Shown: positions 23,803-31,795 of the stretch, piece by piece
Numbering within the stretch: the first letter of the stretch is position 1
Layout: every line of letters begins with the position of its first letter
NCBI GenBank assembly: GCA_021372055.1
Contig: JAJFVB010000150.1
Span: forward strand, 1 to 45,697
DNA length: 45,697 nucleotides
DNA from: Desulfobacteraceae bacterium
Lineage (GTDB): Bacteria; Desulfobacterota; Syntrophobacteria; Syntrophobacterales; Syntrophobacteraceae
Direction: 5' to 3'
Program-made: the position numbers and the translations under genes
Notes under the pieces: generated by a model
Told to the model about the DNA's origin: nothing
The model's input: only the letters and a program-made list of their open reading frames with translations
The model's database searches: none

Positions 23803-24771
23803 ATGGGAATCGCATCTGACGCTCTGAAGAATTTCAAGGGGTTTAACCTCAAGAATCTCCCCGAGGTGGAGCCCGTTTCACCCGGTCATCGCGCGTGCCA
23901 GGGCTGCGGAGAAGTGCTGGCGTTGCGGCAGGCAATGAAAGCCATCGGAACCAACGCTGTTGTCTGCAGCGCCACCGGGTGCATGGAAATCATCACTTCT
24001 CCTTTCCCGCAGACCGCATGGCGGACCCCGTGGCTTCACGTGGCGTTCGAAAATGCCGCCGCCGTGGTCAGCGGTGTGGAATCCGCCTTCAAGGCGATGA
24101 ACCGCAAGAAGATCATCAATCAACCCAATACGATTTTCGTCGCCTACGGCGGTGACGGAGCCACGGCCGATATCGGTATGCAGGCCCTCTCGGGCGCTCT
24201 CGAACGCGGCCACAACATAATCTACTTCTGCTTCGACAACGAAGCTTATATGAACACGGGTATTCAGCGTTCTTCGTCGACTCCTTTCGGAGCATCGACC
24301 ACCACGTCGCCCGCCGGTAAGAAAAGCTCCGGCCAGTCGACCTGGAAGAAGAACATGGCGGAAATCGCCGTTGCTCATGGCGCACCCTATGTGGCCACGG
24401 CAACCCCGGCATTCCCGATCGACCTCATGAACAAGGTCAAGAAGGCTTCGCTCGTCCCCGGCCCTGCCTACATTCACATTTACTCTCCCTGCCCGACCGG
24501 CTGGCGGTGCGGTATAGATGAGAGTATCGAGATCGCAAGGCTGGCAGTGCAGTCCAAAGTCTTCCCGCTCTATGAGGTTATCGACGGCGAATACTACCTG
24601 TCGCGCAAGGTTGCCAAGCCCAAGCCCGTTACGGAATACTTCAAGCCGCAGCGGCGTTTCCGCCATCTCACCGACGCCGAAGTCCAGTACATCCAGGGAA
24701 GGGTCGACGAGAATTACGAAAAACTGCTCAAGAAGATCGTAGTGGAAGACAAGAAGAAAGAAAAAGAATAG
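23803..24771 (+). CDS. porB: 2-oxoacid:ferredoxin oxidoreductase, beta (TPP-binding) subunit
   Basis: A 322-residue TPP- and [4Fe-4S]-binding subunit. Visible features are the N-terminal CQGCGE pair, ATGCMEI, the TPP/Mg motif GDGATADIG...FDNEAYMNTGIQRS and the distal Cys segment SPCPTGWRCG that completes the cluster ligands. The TPFGASTTTSPAGKKS loop is typical of pyruvate-type enzymes. It ends in a Lys-rich tail (EDKKKEKE). It is the last gene of the operon, followed by a strong terminator at 24835-24879. Confidence 0.94.
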   Translation: MGIASDALKNFKGFNLKNLPEVEPVSPGHRACQGCGEVLALRQAMKAIGTNAVVCSATGCMEIITSPFPQTAWRTPWLHVAFENAAAVVSGVESAFKAMNRKKIINQPNTIFVAYGGDGATADIGMQALSGALERGHNIIYFCFDNEAYMNTGIQRSSSTPFGASTTTSPAGKKSSGQSTWKKNMAEIAVAHGAPYVATATPAFPIDLMNKVKKASLVPGPAYIHIYSPCPTGWRCGIDESIEIARLAVQSKVFPLYEVIDGEYYLSRKVAKPKPVTEYFKPQRRFRHLTDAEVQYIQGRVDENYEKLLKKIVVEDKKKEKE

Positions 24772-24834
24772 AAATCTCTTCGGCCTCTCGGGAATCCTGT
24801 AAAGGGTGCCGGCGGCTGAGCGGGATTTGAAGTG

Positions 24835-24879
24835 AGAAAAAAGGCAGCAAGGGCTTTACTGCTCCTGCTGCCTTTTTTT
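24835..24879 (+). terminator. Intrinsic terminator of porGDAB
   Basis: AAAAAGGCAGCA pairs with TGCTGCCTTTTT around a 16-base loop, and the stem ends in a seven-T run. It is bidirectional in form, lying between the convergent porB and gltX. Confidence 0.88.
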
Positions 24880-24896
24880 GTGATGCCGTTTTGCCG

Positions 24897-25001
24897 AAGC
24901 GCCAAAATGAGCCGCGCAGCGGCGAGGGTGTGTGCGGGGCGCAGCCCCCCGAGCTTTTCGAAAGCGTTCTTTGGTACATTCTTGAACGCTCATTGGTATA
25001 T
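24897..25001 (+). repeat. Dispersed composite repeat, copy C (diverged)
   Basis: The core 24897-24953 begins AAGCGCCAAAATGAGC like the others but then differs. Hairpin 1 is GCCGC-GCA-GCGGC (24911-24923) instead of GCAGC-GCA-GCTGC, a paired change. Hairpin 2 is GGGGC-GCA-GCCCC (24936-24948). A tail with TTGAACGCTCATTGGTATA (about 24972-25001) follows as in copy A. It lies between the convergent porB and gltX. Confidence 0.8.
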
Positions 25002-25012
25002 AGGCCGGCGGG

Positions 25013-26422
25013 TCAGGCTTGTGCCCCTTGCTTCATGCGCTCCAGTCCCTTGCGCATGCGTTTGAGCACGGTTTCCTTGCCCAGCACGTCGATGATCTCG
25101 AAAATCCCGGGACTCACCGTTGACCCGGTCAGGGACACCCGCAGGGGCTGAGCGATCTTCCCGAGCTTCATGTTGAGATCCGCCATGACGGTCCGGAAAA
25201 TCGGCTCCAGCGTCGCCTCGCTGAAAACGTTCAGCTTTTCGAATTCGGAGAGCAACCGCTCGAAGGGGGCGCTCATCTCGGGCACGAGGAACTTTTGCGC
25301 AGCAGTCGGGTCGATGGCGACTTCATCGACCATGTAGAAGCGCATCGCATCGGCCATTTCCACCAGAGTACGGGAGCGGGCCTGAAGGGTGCGCACGGCC
25401 CCCGCGATGTAGGCGTCCGGTTTTTCGGGGTAGCCTCTTGCGGCGAGAAATGGCCTCAGGAGCGGGACAATATCTTCGGCGGGCTTTGCCTTGATGTAGT
25501 GCGCATTGAGCCAAAGCAGCTTTTCCATGCTGAAGACGCTGGGGGAGGTGCCGATATTTTCGATCGTGAAATGCTCGATCATCTCGGAACGGGAAAAGAT
25601 CTCCTGGTCCCCATGGGACCATCCGAGCCGCACGAGGCAGTTCAGCAGCGCCTCCGGCAGGAATCCGAGATTCCTGTATTCCATGACCGAAGTCGCGCCG
25701 TGCCGCTTCGAAAGAGGGGCCCTGTCCTCGCCGTGGATCATCGGCACATGGCCGAACTCGGGCAGTTTTGCGCCAAGCGCCCGGTAGATCTGGATTTGCC
25801 GGGGGGTATTGTTCACGTGATCGTCGCCGCGGATGACGTGTGTGATGTTCATTGTGATGTCGTCAATCACGACGGCGAAGTTGTAGGTCGCGACCCCATC
25901 GCTTTTGATGATGACGAGATCGTCGAGTTCGGCGTTGTCGAAGGCGATGGGTCCCTTGACGATGTCCTTGAGCACCGTCGTGCCGGTGTCCGGGCTGCGG
26001 AATCTGAGCACGCGGTTTGGGCCGGGCCCGAGGCCCTTGTGACGGCAGGTGCCGTCGTATTTGGGCTTCCTTCCTTCTGTCATGGCCGTCTTGCGCTTTT
26101 GCTCGAGCTCTTCGGGGGGGCACTCGCACCAGTAGGCATGGCCGGAGGCGTGGAGCTTGTTGGCGTATTCCCGGTAGATGTCGAGCCTCTTGGTTTGAAA
26201 GTATGGTCCCTCGTCAAAAGTGAGCTCGAGCCATTCCATCGCGTCCAGGATGGCTTTGACCGACTTCTCGGTCGACCGTTCCAGATCGGTGTCCTCGATT
26301 CGAAGGACGAACTTGCCCCCGCGGTTCTGCGCAAAGAGCCAGTTGAAAAGTGCCGTGCGTGCGCCCCCGATATGGAGATCCCCGGTCGGGCTGGGGGGAA
26401 AGCGGGTAATGACCGTTTCCAT
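25013..26422 (-). CDS. gltX: Glutamyl-tRNA synthetase
   Basis: A 469-residue class I synthetase that charges tRNA-Glu. Motifs are FPPSPTGDLHIGGARTA (the HIGH element as HIGG), a zinc-type insertion around WCECPPEELEQKRKTA, the blocks RGDDHVNNTPRQIQIYRALG and PLSKRHGATSV (the KMSKS equivalent), and the anticodon-binding C-terminal helical domains. The ATG at 26422 gives the family N-terminus METVITRFPPSPTG, with AAGGAG 10 bases upstream; longer in-frame extensions are not coding. It may or may not be non-discriminating; no gatCAB genes are in the window to judge by. Confidence 0.96.
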   Translation of the reverse strand: METVITRFPPSPTGDLHIGGARTALFNWLFAQNRGGKFVLRIEDTDLERSTEKSVKAILDAMEWLELTFDEGPYFQTKRLDIYREYANKLHASGHAYWCECPPEELEQKRKTAMTEGRKPKYDGTCRHKGLGPGPNRVLRFRSPDTGTTVLKDIVKGPIAFDNAELDDLVIIKSDGVATYNFAVVIDDITMNITHVIRGDDHVNNTPRQIQIYRALGAKLPEFGHVPMIHGEDRAPLSKRHGATSVMEYRNLGFLPEALLNCLVRLGWSHGDQEIFSRSEMIEHFTIENIGTSPSVFSMEKLLWLNAHYIKAKPAEDIVPLLRPFLAARGYPEKPDAYIAGAVRTLQARSRTLVEMADAMRFYMVDEVAIDPTAAQKFLVPEMSAPFERLLSEFEKLNVFSEATLEPIFRTVMADLNMKLGKIAQPLRVSLTGSTVSPGIFEIIDVLGKETVLKRMRKGLERMKQGAQA

Positions 26423-26501
26423 GAGCTGTTTGCTCCTTCTGTGCTGGAATGGAAAATTCTCGTTCGAGAGAATGGAATTACGACCCCGGCGCGGAAAATT
26501 T

Positions 26502-26530
26502 GATATATTGGTCCGCAAAATGCGACCAAT
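26502..26530 (-). promoter_or_regulatory. Candidate gltX promoter overlapped by a palindrome
   Basis: Minus strand: TTGGTC (26524-26529), 16 bases, TATATC (26502-26507). The -35 and spacer coincide with an inverted repeat, ATTGGTC(C)GCA - AAA - TGCGACCAAT (26507-26530, plus strand, one bulged base). This layout is typical of an operator, though the regulator is unknown. In a transcript it could also fold as a hairpin. Confidence 0.4.
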
Positions 26531-26678
26531 AACACGGGGCGGATTCAAATTCAAGAAAGCGATCCCCCGGAAGTGCTGCGATCACCGTTGAGGCGGCCTC
26601 GTATTGCGATTTTTCGGTTAAGACGCCTCCTTGTATCGCGCCATGGGACAAGAACCGGGGTCCGGTCTTTCGGAACTG

Positions 26679-26706
26679 TTTGCTCATTGCCCGGTTTTCG
26701 TATAAA
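26679..26706 (+). promoter_or_regulatory. Candidate promoter of the lipoprotein gene
   Basis: TTTGCT (26679-26684), 16 bases, TATAAA (26701-26706), with the ribosome site AGAGG and the ATG at 26737 about 30 bases beyond. The -10 is strong and the -35 moderate. Confidence 0.5.
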
Positions 26707-26736
26707 TATGCTGAAAATCCGGCAGAGAGGACATCT

Positions 26737-27240
26737 ATGAAAATCCGTTATCTTTTGGTTGTGCTGTTGGCGCTCGCTACTTTTTCCTGCAACCGGGGGG
26801 GCGATTCCGATTTTGTCGCCGGTCCCTTTGTGCCCTCGGTCACCTCGCCCATCAAAGTGAGGATTGTCGATGTCTCCAATGATACTCACAAGGTTCATGA
26901 CGTTGATGTGATCGGGCTGCTCTGGAACGGAATGGAGGACTCGCTCAAGCGGCGAGGGATGCTGTGGCGTTCTCAGATGGGTGGAAAGCCGTACCTCATC
27001 GAGGCCCGCGTGGTATATTTCAAAAAAGGGAACATGGCCGGACGGCTCCTGCCCTATGTGGGCGATACCGTTCTATCCGTGAAGTGCGAGCTCAAGGACG
27101 GTGACCAGAGGTCGCTTGCCACCATCGAGACAAAGCACAAGTTTTCCTTCGGCAGCAACACGATGACCCGGGCGGCCTGGAGAAAGCTCTTCGACGAGGT
27201 TTCGGAAGAGGTCATTACCGAGGCGGTGCGCAAGCTTTAG
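26737..27240 (+). CDS. Putative lipoprotein of unknown function
   Basis: 167 residues. The N-terminus MKIRYLLVVLLALATFSC followed by NRGG is a lipoprotein-like signal with Cys at residue 18, although the lipobox (T-F-S-C) is not canonical. The mature part has alternating beta-type segments (PIKVRIVDVSND, YLIEARVVYFKKGN, VLSVKCELKDGD) and ends with a helix FDEVSEEVITEAVRKL. This resembles periplasmic domains of the DUF4410/LpoB-like type, a similarity I would call weak. The ATG at 26737 has AGAGG 6 bases upstream. It is divergent from gltX and followed by a 308-base gap. The gene-free interval 27241-27548 holds the strong promoter at 27491 and nothing else I can name. Confidence 0.75.
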   Translation: MKIRYLLVVLLALATFSCNRGGDSDFVAGPFVPSVTSPIKVRIVDVSNDTHKVHDVDVIGLLWNGMEDSLKRRGMLWRSQMGGKPYLIEARVVYFKKGNMAGRLLPYVGDTVLSVKCELKDGDQRSLATIETKHKFSFGSNTMTRAAWRKLFDEVSEEVITEAVRKL

Positions 27241-27490
27241 CACGGAGTCGTATTCCGGCATGGGTCGGATGGCGCCATACAAAAGCGTGAGGGATCGCAT
27301 CGGGTTTGCCTCGCGTCTCTTGCGGCTGCTTTTGCGCAGCGGTCCTGGGCTCAATGGGGCGGGCGCCGAAGTCGGGCGTTTCCGGGCGAAGATCTGACTG
27401 ACGGGTCCCTCCGCAGCACGAATCGAGGCCGGATGAGGCGCCCGGGGATGTGCAGGGCGGATTGCAGGGGTGCGGCGTTGCTTTAAATTA

Positions 27491-27518
27491 TTGACAGATC
27501 CGCGGAATTATTTATACT
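27491..27518 (+). promoter_or_regulatory. Strong sigma-70 promoter of yceD-rpmF-plsX
   Basis: Consensus TTGACA (27491-27496), 16 bases, TATACT (27513-27518). The predicted start is near 27525, about 25 bases before the DUF177 ATG. It is the best promoter match in the window. Confidence 0.85.
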
Positions 27519-27548
27519 CAATGGTTTGTATTCGCGGAAAGGTCGGAT

Positions 27549-28103
27549 ATGCGCGTTCGTGTCGATGAAATCCCGGAATCCGGGCGTACGCTCCGCTTTC
27601 ACTGGGATGAGGAGCGGCTGCGCCAATTCGTCCCGCCCGGGGATCCGTTTCAACCGAAGCTGGTTCGTCCTGTCAATGTGGTGCTTTATATCGTCAGGAA
27701 TCCGGACCACATAAGAGTTACCGGCAAGATCGCGGGTTCGCTCGAGGTGGCGTGTCACCGCTGCCTTCAGCCGTTTCCGTTTGCGCTCGAAGAAGAGGTC
27801 GATGTTTACCTGATCGAGGAGAGCCGGGCGCCGGAGGACGAAGAGAAGGAATTGGAGGACGAGGAAATCGCCTACGAATTCTTCGACGGCGAGGCGATAG
27901 ACATCGATCAGCTCGTGGCGGAGCAAATCTTTCTGGCCTTGCCTGTAAAGGTGCTCTGCAGCGAGGATTGCAAGGGAATCTGCCCGCGTTGCGGGGTGAA
28001 CCTCAACGAGGAAGCCTGCCGATGCGGGGACGATGCCAAAGACTCTCCCTTTGCGAAGCTCCACTCGCTAAAGGGCGATCTGCCGAAAACCGGGGACAGA
28101 TGA
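27549..28103 (+). CDS. yceD: YceD/DUF177 family protein
   Basis: 184 residues. DUF177 proteins are linked to ribosomal large-subunit/23S rRNA maturation and almost always precede rpmF. Visible features are the N-terminal beta region, the conserved ACHRCLQPF motif, an acidic stretch EDEEKELEDEE, and a C-terminal zinc-like cluster C-x3-CKGICPRCG...CRCG. That second Cys cluster is present in many but not all family members. AAAGG lies 6 bases before the ATG. First gene behind the promoter at 27491; the next gene is rpmF, 82 bases on. Confidence 0.93.
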   Translation: MRVRVDEIPESGRTLRFHWDEERLRQFVPPGDPFQPKLVRPVNVVLYIVRNPDHIRVTGKIAGSLEVACHRCLQPFPFALEEEVDVYLIEESRAPEDEEKELEDEEIAYEFFDGEAIDIDQLVAEQIFLALPVKVLCSEDCKGICPRCGVNLNEEACRCGDDAKDSPFAKLHSLKGDLPKTGDR

Positions 28104-28143
28104 ATGGGGCTGCGGGGTCTGCCCGCCTGCTCTGAGTAGTCCG

Positions 28144-28163
28144 GGCCCGCGAGACAGCGGGCC
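28144..28163 (+). promoter_or_regulatory. Hairpin in the rpmF leader
   Basis: GGCCCGC, loop GAGACA, GCGGGCC, then GAATTTT. It lies between yceD and rpmF and directly before the rpmF ribosome site. It has attenuator form, but the T run is short. Function unknown. Confidence 0.45.
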
Positions 28164-28185
28164 GAATTTTAGTCAGGAGTCTATA

Positions 28186-28368
28186 ATGGGTGTACCGAAA
28201 AGAAAGACGTCCAAAGCCAGGCGTGACAAACGGCGGGCCAATCACATGATCGCCGCTCCCGCGCTGGCCCGCTGTCCGCAATGCAACGAAATGCGGCTGG
28301 CACATCGTGCCTGCCCGAACTGCGGATATTACAAAGGCCGCCTCGTTCTGGAACTTGAAGAAGAATAG
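28186..28368 (+). CDS. rpmF: 50S ribosomal protein L32
   Basis: A 60-residue L32. It has the invariant N-terminus MGVPKRKTSKARRDKRRA and a zinc ribbon with CPQC and CPNC (the Cys-containing, zinc-binding form). It ends in a short acidic tail. Its position yceD-rpmF-plsX is the standard bacterial order linking translation and phospholipid synthesis. Confidence 0.97.
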   Translation: MGVPKRKTSKARRDKRRANHMIAAPALARCPQCNEMRLAHRACPNCGYYKGRLVLELEEE

Positions 28369-28395
28369 GGTCGCGTTCTACTGAAGGTCAGATAG

Positions 28396-29457
28396 ATGAA
28401 AATTGCGATAGATGCCATGGGCGGGGACAATGCTCCCGAGGCCGTGGTGGATGGCACGCTTCTGGCTCAATCGCATTGTTCGGCCGATCTGGTGTTGATC
28501 GGAAACGAGCCGGTAATTTCCGGATTGATTGCCCGGGGCGGCGCGGGGCCGCCTCCCGAGGTTGTACATGCCGCGCAGGCAATCGAGATGGAAGAATCCG
28601 GCCCGGTCGCCATTCGCAAGAAACGGGATGCTTCCATAAACATCGCCATGCGGATGCTTGCCGAGGGGGAAGTCGATGCCGTGGTCAGTGCGGGGAATAC
28701 ATCGGCGATTGTGGCCTCGGCCAAACACCATGTGGAGCTTCTCCCGGGGCTAAGAAGGCCCGCTCTGGTCGTGCCGCTGCCTACCGGAGGCACTCCTCCG
28801 GTTCTTCTGGACGCGGGGGCGCACGCTCAGGCGGAGACAGTACACCTCGCCCAATCTGCCGCGCTGGCTCACATCTATCTGCGAGTGACCCGGGGCACCG
28901 CCCGCCCGCGAATAGGGCTTCTCAACATCGGCAGCGAGCCCGGCAAAGGAACGAAGGCCGTTCAGCGCGCCTTTGTTCTCATCAAGCGATCCGGTTTGAA
29001 CTTTGTGGGAAATATCGAGCCCAATGAAATCTTCCAGGACGTCATTGACGGCGTTGTCTGCGAGGGTTTTGTCGGCAACATCATCCTCAAGATGTCCGAA
29101 GGGCTTGCGGCGGCCTTTGTCCGGGCCATCGGTGAAGAGGTCGGGCGCAACAAGACCGGGTGTGCCGGTGAGCTTGACAGGGTTTACGATAATTTTAAGA
29201 AAGCCTTCCATTACAAGCATGTTGGCGGTGCGCCCCTCGTCGGAGTCAAAAAGACCGTAATCGTCGCGCACGGAAGATCGGGCGCCACTGCGATCAGCAA
29301 TGCGATACTGCTTGCGGAGCGTACGGTCTCCGACGAAGTGTTTCGGAAAATGGGCGAGGAACTCGAGCACGATAGCTCTCTTGCCGATTTCAGATACTTT
29401 TATGCATCGCACATTCTTGAAAATCTTAGGAAAAAGTGGGGATTTGCACCCAAATGA
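28396..29457 (+). CDS. plsX: Phosphate acyltransferase PlsX
   Basis: A 353-residue cytoplasmic/peripheral membrane enzyme that converts acyl-ACP to acyl-phosphate for PlsY-dependent glycerolipid synthesis. Signatures include MKIAIDAMGGDNAPEAVVDG, SAGNTSAIVASA, LLNIGSEPGKG and the block CEGFVGNIILKMSEG, and GVGGAPLVGVKK-like VGGAPLVGVKKTVIVAHG. The length is normal. It lies 27 bases after rpmF. The usual downstream fabH-fabD is absent: after a 189-base gap comes an acyl-CoA dehydrogenase instead. Confidence 0.96.
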   Translation: MKIAIDAMGGDNAPEAVVDGTLLAQSHCSADLVLIGNEPVISGLIARGGAGPPPEVVHAAQAIEMEESGPVAIRKKRDASINIAMRMLAEGEVDAVVSAGNTSAIVASAKHHVELLPGLRRPALVVPLPTGGTPPVLLDAGAHAQAETVHLAQSAALAHIYLRVTRGTARPRIGLLNIGSEPGKGTKAVQRAFVLIKRSGLNFVGNIEPNEIFQDVIDGVVCEGFVGNIILKMSEGLAAAFVRAIGEEVGRNKTGCAGELDRVYDNFKKAFHYKHVGGAPLVGVKKTVIVAHGRSGATAISNAILLAERTVSDEVFRKMGEELEHDSSLADFRYFYASHILENLRKKWGFAPK

Positions 29458-29646
29458 GGCCTTTTTCGCACTGCCTCATGCTGTTTCGGAACTGGATCTA
29501 TCCCGCGCAAATCCATGCTGAATGACTTGGCTAGTGGCGCATTTTTATGTTAAGGGACTGGACTCTATAGCGTTTCCGTTCGTCGTTTTTGAGCCGAAGA
29601 ACGGGATGACGGCTTGAAAATCGCCTGAGTTACTCGGAGGATTCAT

Positions 29647-30816
29647 TTGGATTATTTCCTAACTGAAGAACAGAAGATGATACAGGAACTGGCCGGCCAG
29701 ATCGCCAGGGAGAAGATCCGGCCGGTTCGGGCGCAGCTTGACGAAAAAGAGGAGTTCCCCTGGGAGGTGATGAAGATCCTGGCTCAGGCCGACCTGTTTG
29801 GACTCTACATCCCTGAAGAATACGGCGGAATGGGCGGGGGCATCTTCGAAAACTGCCTCGCGGTCGAAAAGCTCGGCGAAGCCTGCATCGGCATTGCCAC
29901 TTCTTTCGCTGCAAGCGGGCTCGGCGCCTATCCGATTCTTCTTCACGGCAGCGAGGACCTCAAGCAGCAGTATCTTCCCCAGATCGCAAGCGGGAAGAGG
30001 CTGGCGGCTTTCGGCCTGACGGAATCCGGCGCGGGAAGCGATGTGTCCGGAATCAAGACCACCGCGGTCCGGGACGGCGATCATTATATCCTGAACGGCA
30101 CCAAACAGTGGATCACCAATGGCGGCGAGTCTGAAATATACTCGGTTCTGGCAATCACGGACCGCTCCAAGGGCGCGAGAGGGGCCAGCTTTTTCGTTTT
30201 GGAAAAGGGAGATCCGGGTTTTTCGTTCGGAAAGAAGGAAAAGAAGCTGGGCATTCGCGCCTCCGCAACCCGCGAGCTCGTCTTCCAGGACTGCCGCATT
30301 CCGAAGGAAAGGCTGATCGGCCGGGAAGGCATGGGCTTTGTCATCGCGATGAAGACCTTCGACAAATCCCGCCCGGGAATCGGAGCGCTCGGAGTGGGCC
30401 TTGCCCAGGGAGCCCTCGACGTAGCCGTGGAATACGCCCGCAAGAGGGTGCAGTTCGATAAGCCCATCATCAGTTTCCAGGCTATCCAGCATAAGCTGGC
30501 CGACATGGCCATCAAGACCGAAGCAGCCCGTTCGCTCATCTACAGCATTGCCCGCTACATGGATACCGAGCCCACTGACGTGAGCAAGTACGCCGCGATG
30601 GGAAAGGTTTTCGCTGGGGACGTCGCAATGGAAGTCGCGACGAATGCGGTTCAGGTGCTCGGCGGGTATGGTTACATGCAGGACTATCCGGTCGAAAAGA
30701 TGATGCGCGATGCCAAGATCCTCCAGATCTACGAGGGCACGAACGAAATCCAGCGAAACATCATCGGACAGGAACTGAACAAGGAATACGGCCGGATAAA
30801 GGAAAGCTTCTTCTAG
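29647..30816 (+). CDS. Acyl-CoA dehydrogenase
   Basis: A 389-residue FAD enzyme of the short/medium-chain family that oxidises acyl-CoA to enoyl-CoA and hands electrons to Etf. Signatures are FGLTESGAGSDVSG and WITNGGESEIY (flavin and substrate contacts), RVQFDKPIISFQAIQHKLADM, QVLGGYGYMQDYPVEKMMRD, and the catalytic base in QIYEGTNEIQR. The start is TTG at 29647 (MDYFLTEEQ), with GGAGG 6 bases upstream; no ATG fits. The chain length cannot be told by eye. It stands between plsX and etfBA within what is otherwise a fatty-acid-synthesis locus. Confidence 0.94.
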   Translation: MDYFLTEEQKMIQELAGQIAREKIRPVRAQLDEKEEFPWEVMKILAQADLFGLYIPEEYGGMGGGIFENCLAVEKLGEACIGIATSFAASGLGAYPILLHGSEDLKQQYLPQIASGKRLAAFGLTESGAGSDVSGIKTTAVRDGDHYILNGTKQWITNGGESEIYSVLAITDRSKGARGASFFVLEKGDPGFSFGKKEKKLGIRASATRELVFQDCRIPKERLIGREGMGFVIAMKTFDKSRPGIGALGVGLAQGALDVAVEYARKRVQFDKPIISFQAIQHKLADMAIKTEAARSLIYSIARYMDTEPTDVSKYAAMGKVFAGDVAMEVATNAVQVLGGYGYMQDYPVEKMMRDAKILQIYEGTNEIQRNIIGQELNKEYGRIKESFF

Positions 30817-30862
30817 TCCGGCAATCATTCCGGCTAAAGCCGGAAGACGCGTTGTACTGAAG

Positions 30863-30903
30863 CCCCCTCCCGCATCCCCGTTCGGATGACGGAGGGGGAT
30901 TTT
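30863..30903 (+). terminator. Terminator after the acyl-CoA dehydrogenase gene
   Basis: CCCCCTCCCGCATCC pairs with GGATGACGGAGGGGG (two central mismatches) around CCGTTC, then ATTTTA. It implies etfBA has its own promoter or depends on read-through. Confidence 0.7.
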
Positions 30904-31003
30904 ACTGACAGCCGCCCTGCGTTTGCCGGGTGGTGCGCCTTGGATGTTCCCGGTGCTGTAATCCGCGGCATAAGTCCGTTTCAAGACAGGAGTCTCGACT
31001 TCA

Positions 31004-31795
31004 ATGCATATCGTTGTATGTATCAAACAGGTGCCTGATACCAAGAATGTCCGGATCGACCCGGACACGCACACTCTGGTCAGGCAAGGGGTCGAAAGCA
31101 TCATCAATCCTTTCGATCTTTTCGCGGTGGAAGCCGCCCTCCAGATCAAGGACAGCATGGGAGCGCGGGTCACGACGATTACGATGGGGCCGCCTCAGGC
31201 AACCGAGGCCCTGCGCGATACCCTTGCGCTGGGGGTCGATGATGCCGTGCTCCTGTGCGACCGTGCTTTCGCGGGGGCCGATACATGGGCTACTTCGACC
31301 ACGGTTTCTGCTGCGATCCGCAAAATGGGCGACGTCGACATCGTGCTTTGCGGCAAGCAGGCCGTGGACGGCGATACGGCTCAGGTCGGACCCGAGGTGG
31401 CGACATTGTTGGATATTCCTTACGCTACGTTCGTGAAGAAGATCGAAATGCTCGACGGTTCGCACCTCAAAGCGGTGCGGCAGACCGATGACGGCGTTGA
31501 GGTCTGGAAGCTTCCGATGCCTTCCCTGCTCACCGTGATCAAGGAAATCGGCGAGCCCCGGGTTCCCTCGCTCCGAAACAAGATGCGGGCCAAGAAGGCG
31601 GAAATTCCCAATTGGGGCGCCGCCGATCTCGGCCTCGATCCCGACAGCGTTGGCCTTCGCGGATCTTTCACCCAGGTGGTGCGGGTTTTTAGCCCTCCCA
31701 GGAGGAGCAACCGCATTCAGATCGAGGGGTCCGTCGAGGAACAGGCGGAACAGCTCTTCCAGTACTTGAAAAATTGCAGGGTGCCGGGTCTATGA
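31004..31795 (+). CDS. etfB: Electron transfer flavoprotein, beta subunit
   Basis: A 263-residue EtfB that binds AMP or, in bifurcating forms, a second FAD. It starts MHIVVCIKQVPDTKNVRID and has INPFDLFAVEAALQIKD, the block DIVLCGKQAVDGDTAQVGPE and a C-terminal LPMPSLLTVIKEIGEPR. GGAG lies 11 bases before the ATG. Its stop overlaps the etfA start (ATGA), so the two are translationally coupled. Confidence 0.95.
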   Translation: MHIVVCIKQVPDTKNVRIDPDTHTLVRQGVESIINPFDLFAVEAALQIKDSMGARVTTITMGPPQATEALRDTLALGVDDAVLLCDRAFAGADTWATSTTVSAAIRKMGDVDIVLCGKQAVDGDTAQVGPEVATLLDIPYATFVKKIEMLDGSHLKAVRQTDDGVEVWKLPMPSLLTVIKEIGEPRVPSLRNKMRAKKAEIPNWGAADLGLDPDSVGLRGSFTQVVRVFSPPRRSNRIQIEGSVEEQAEQLFQYLKNCRVPGL

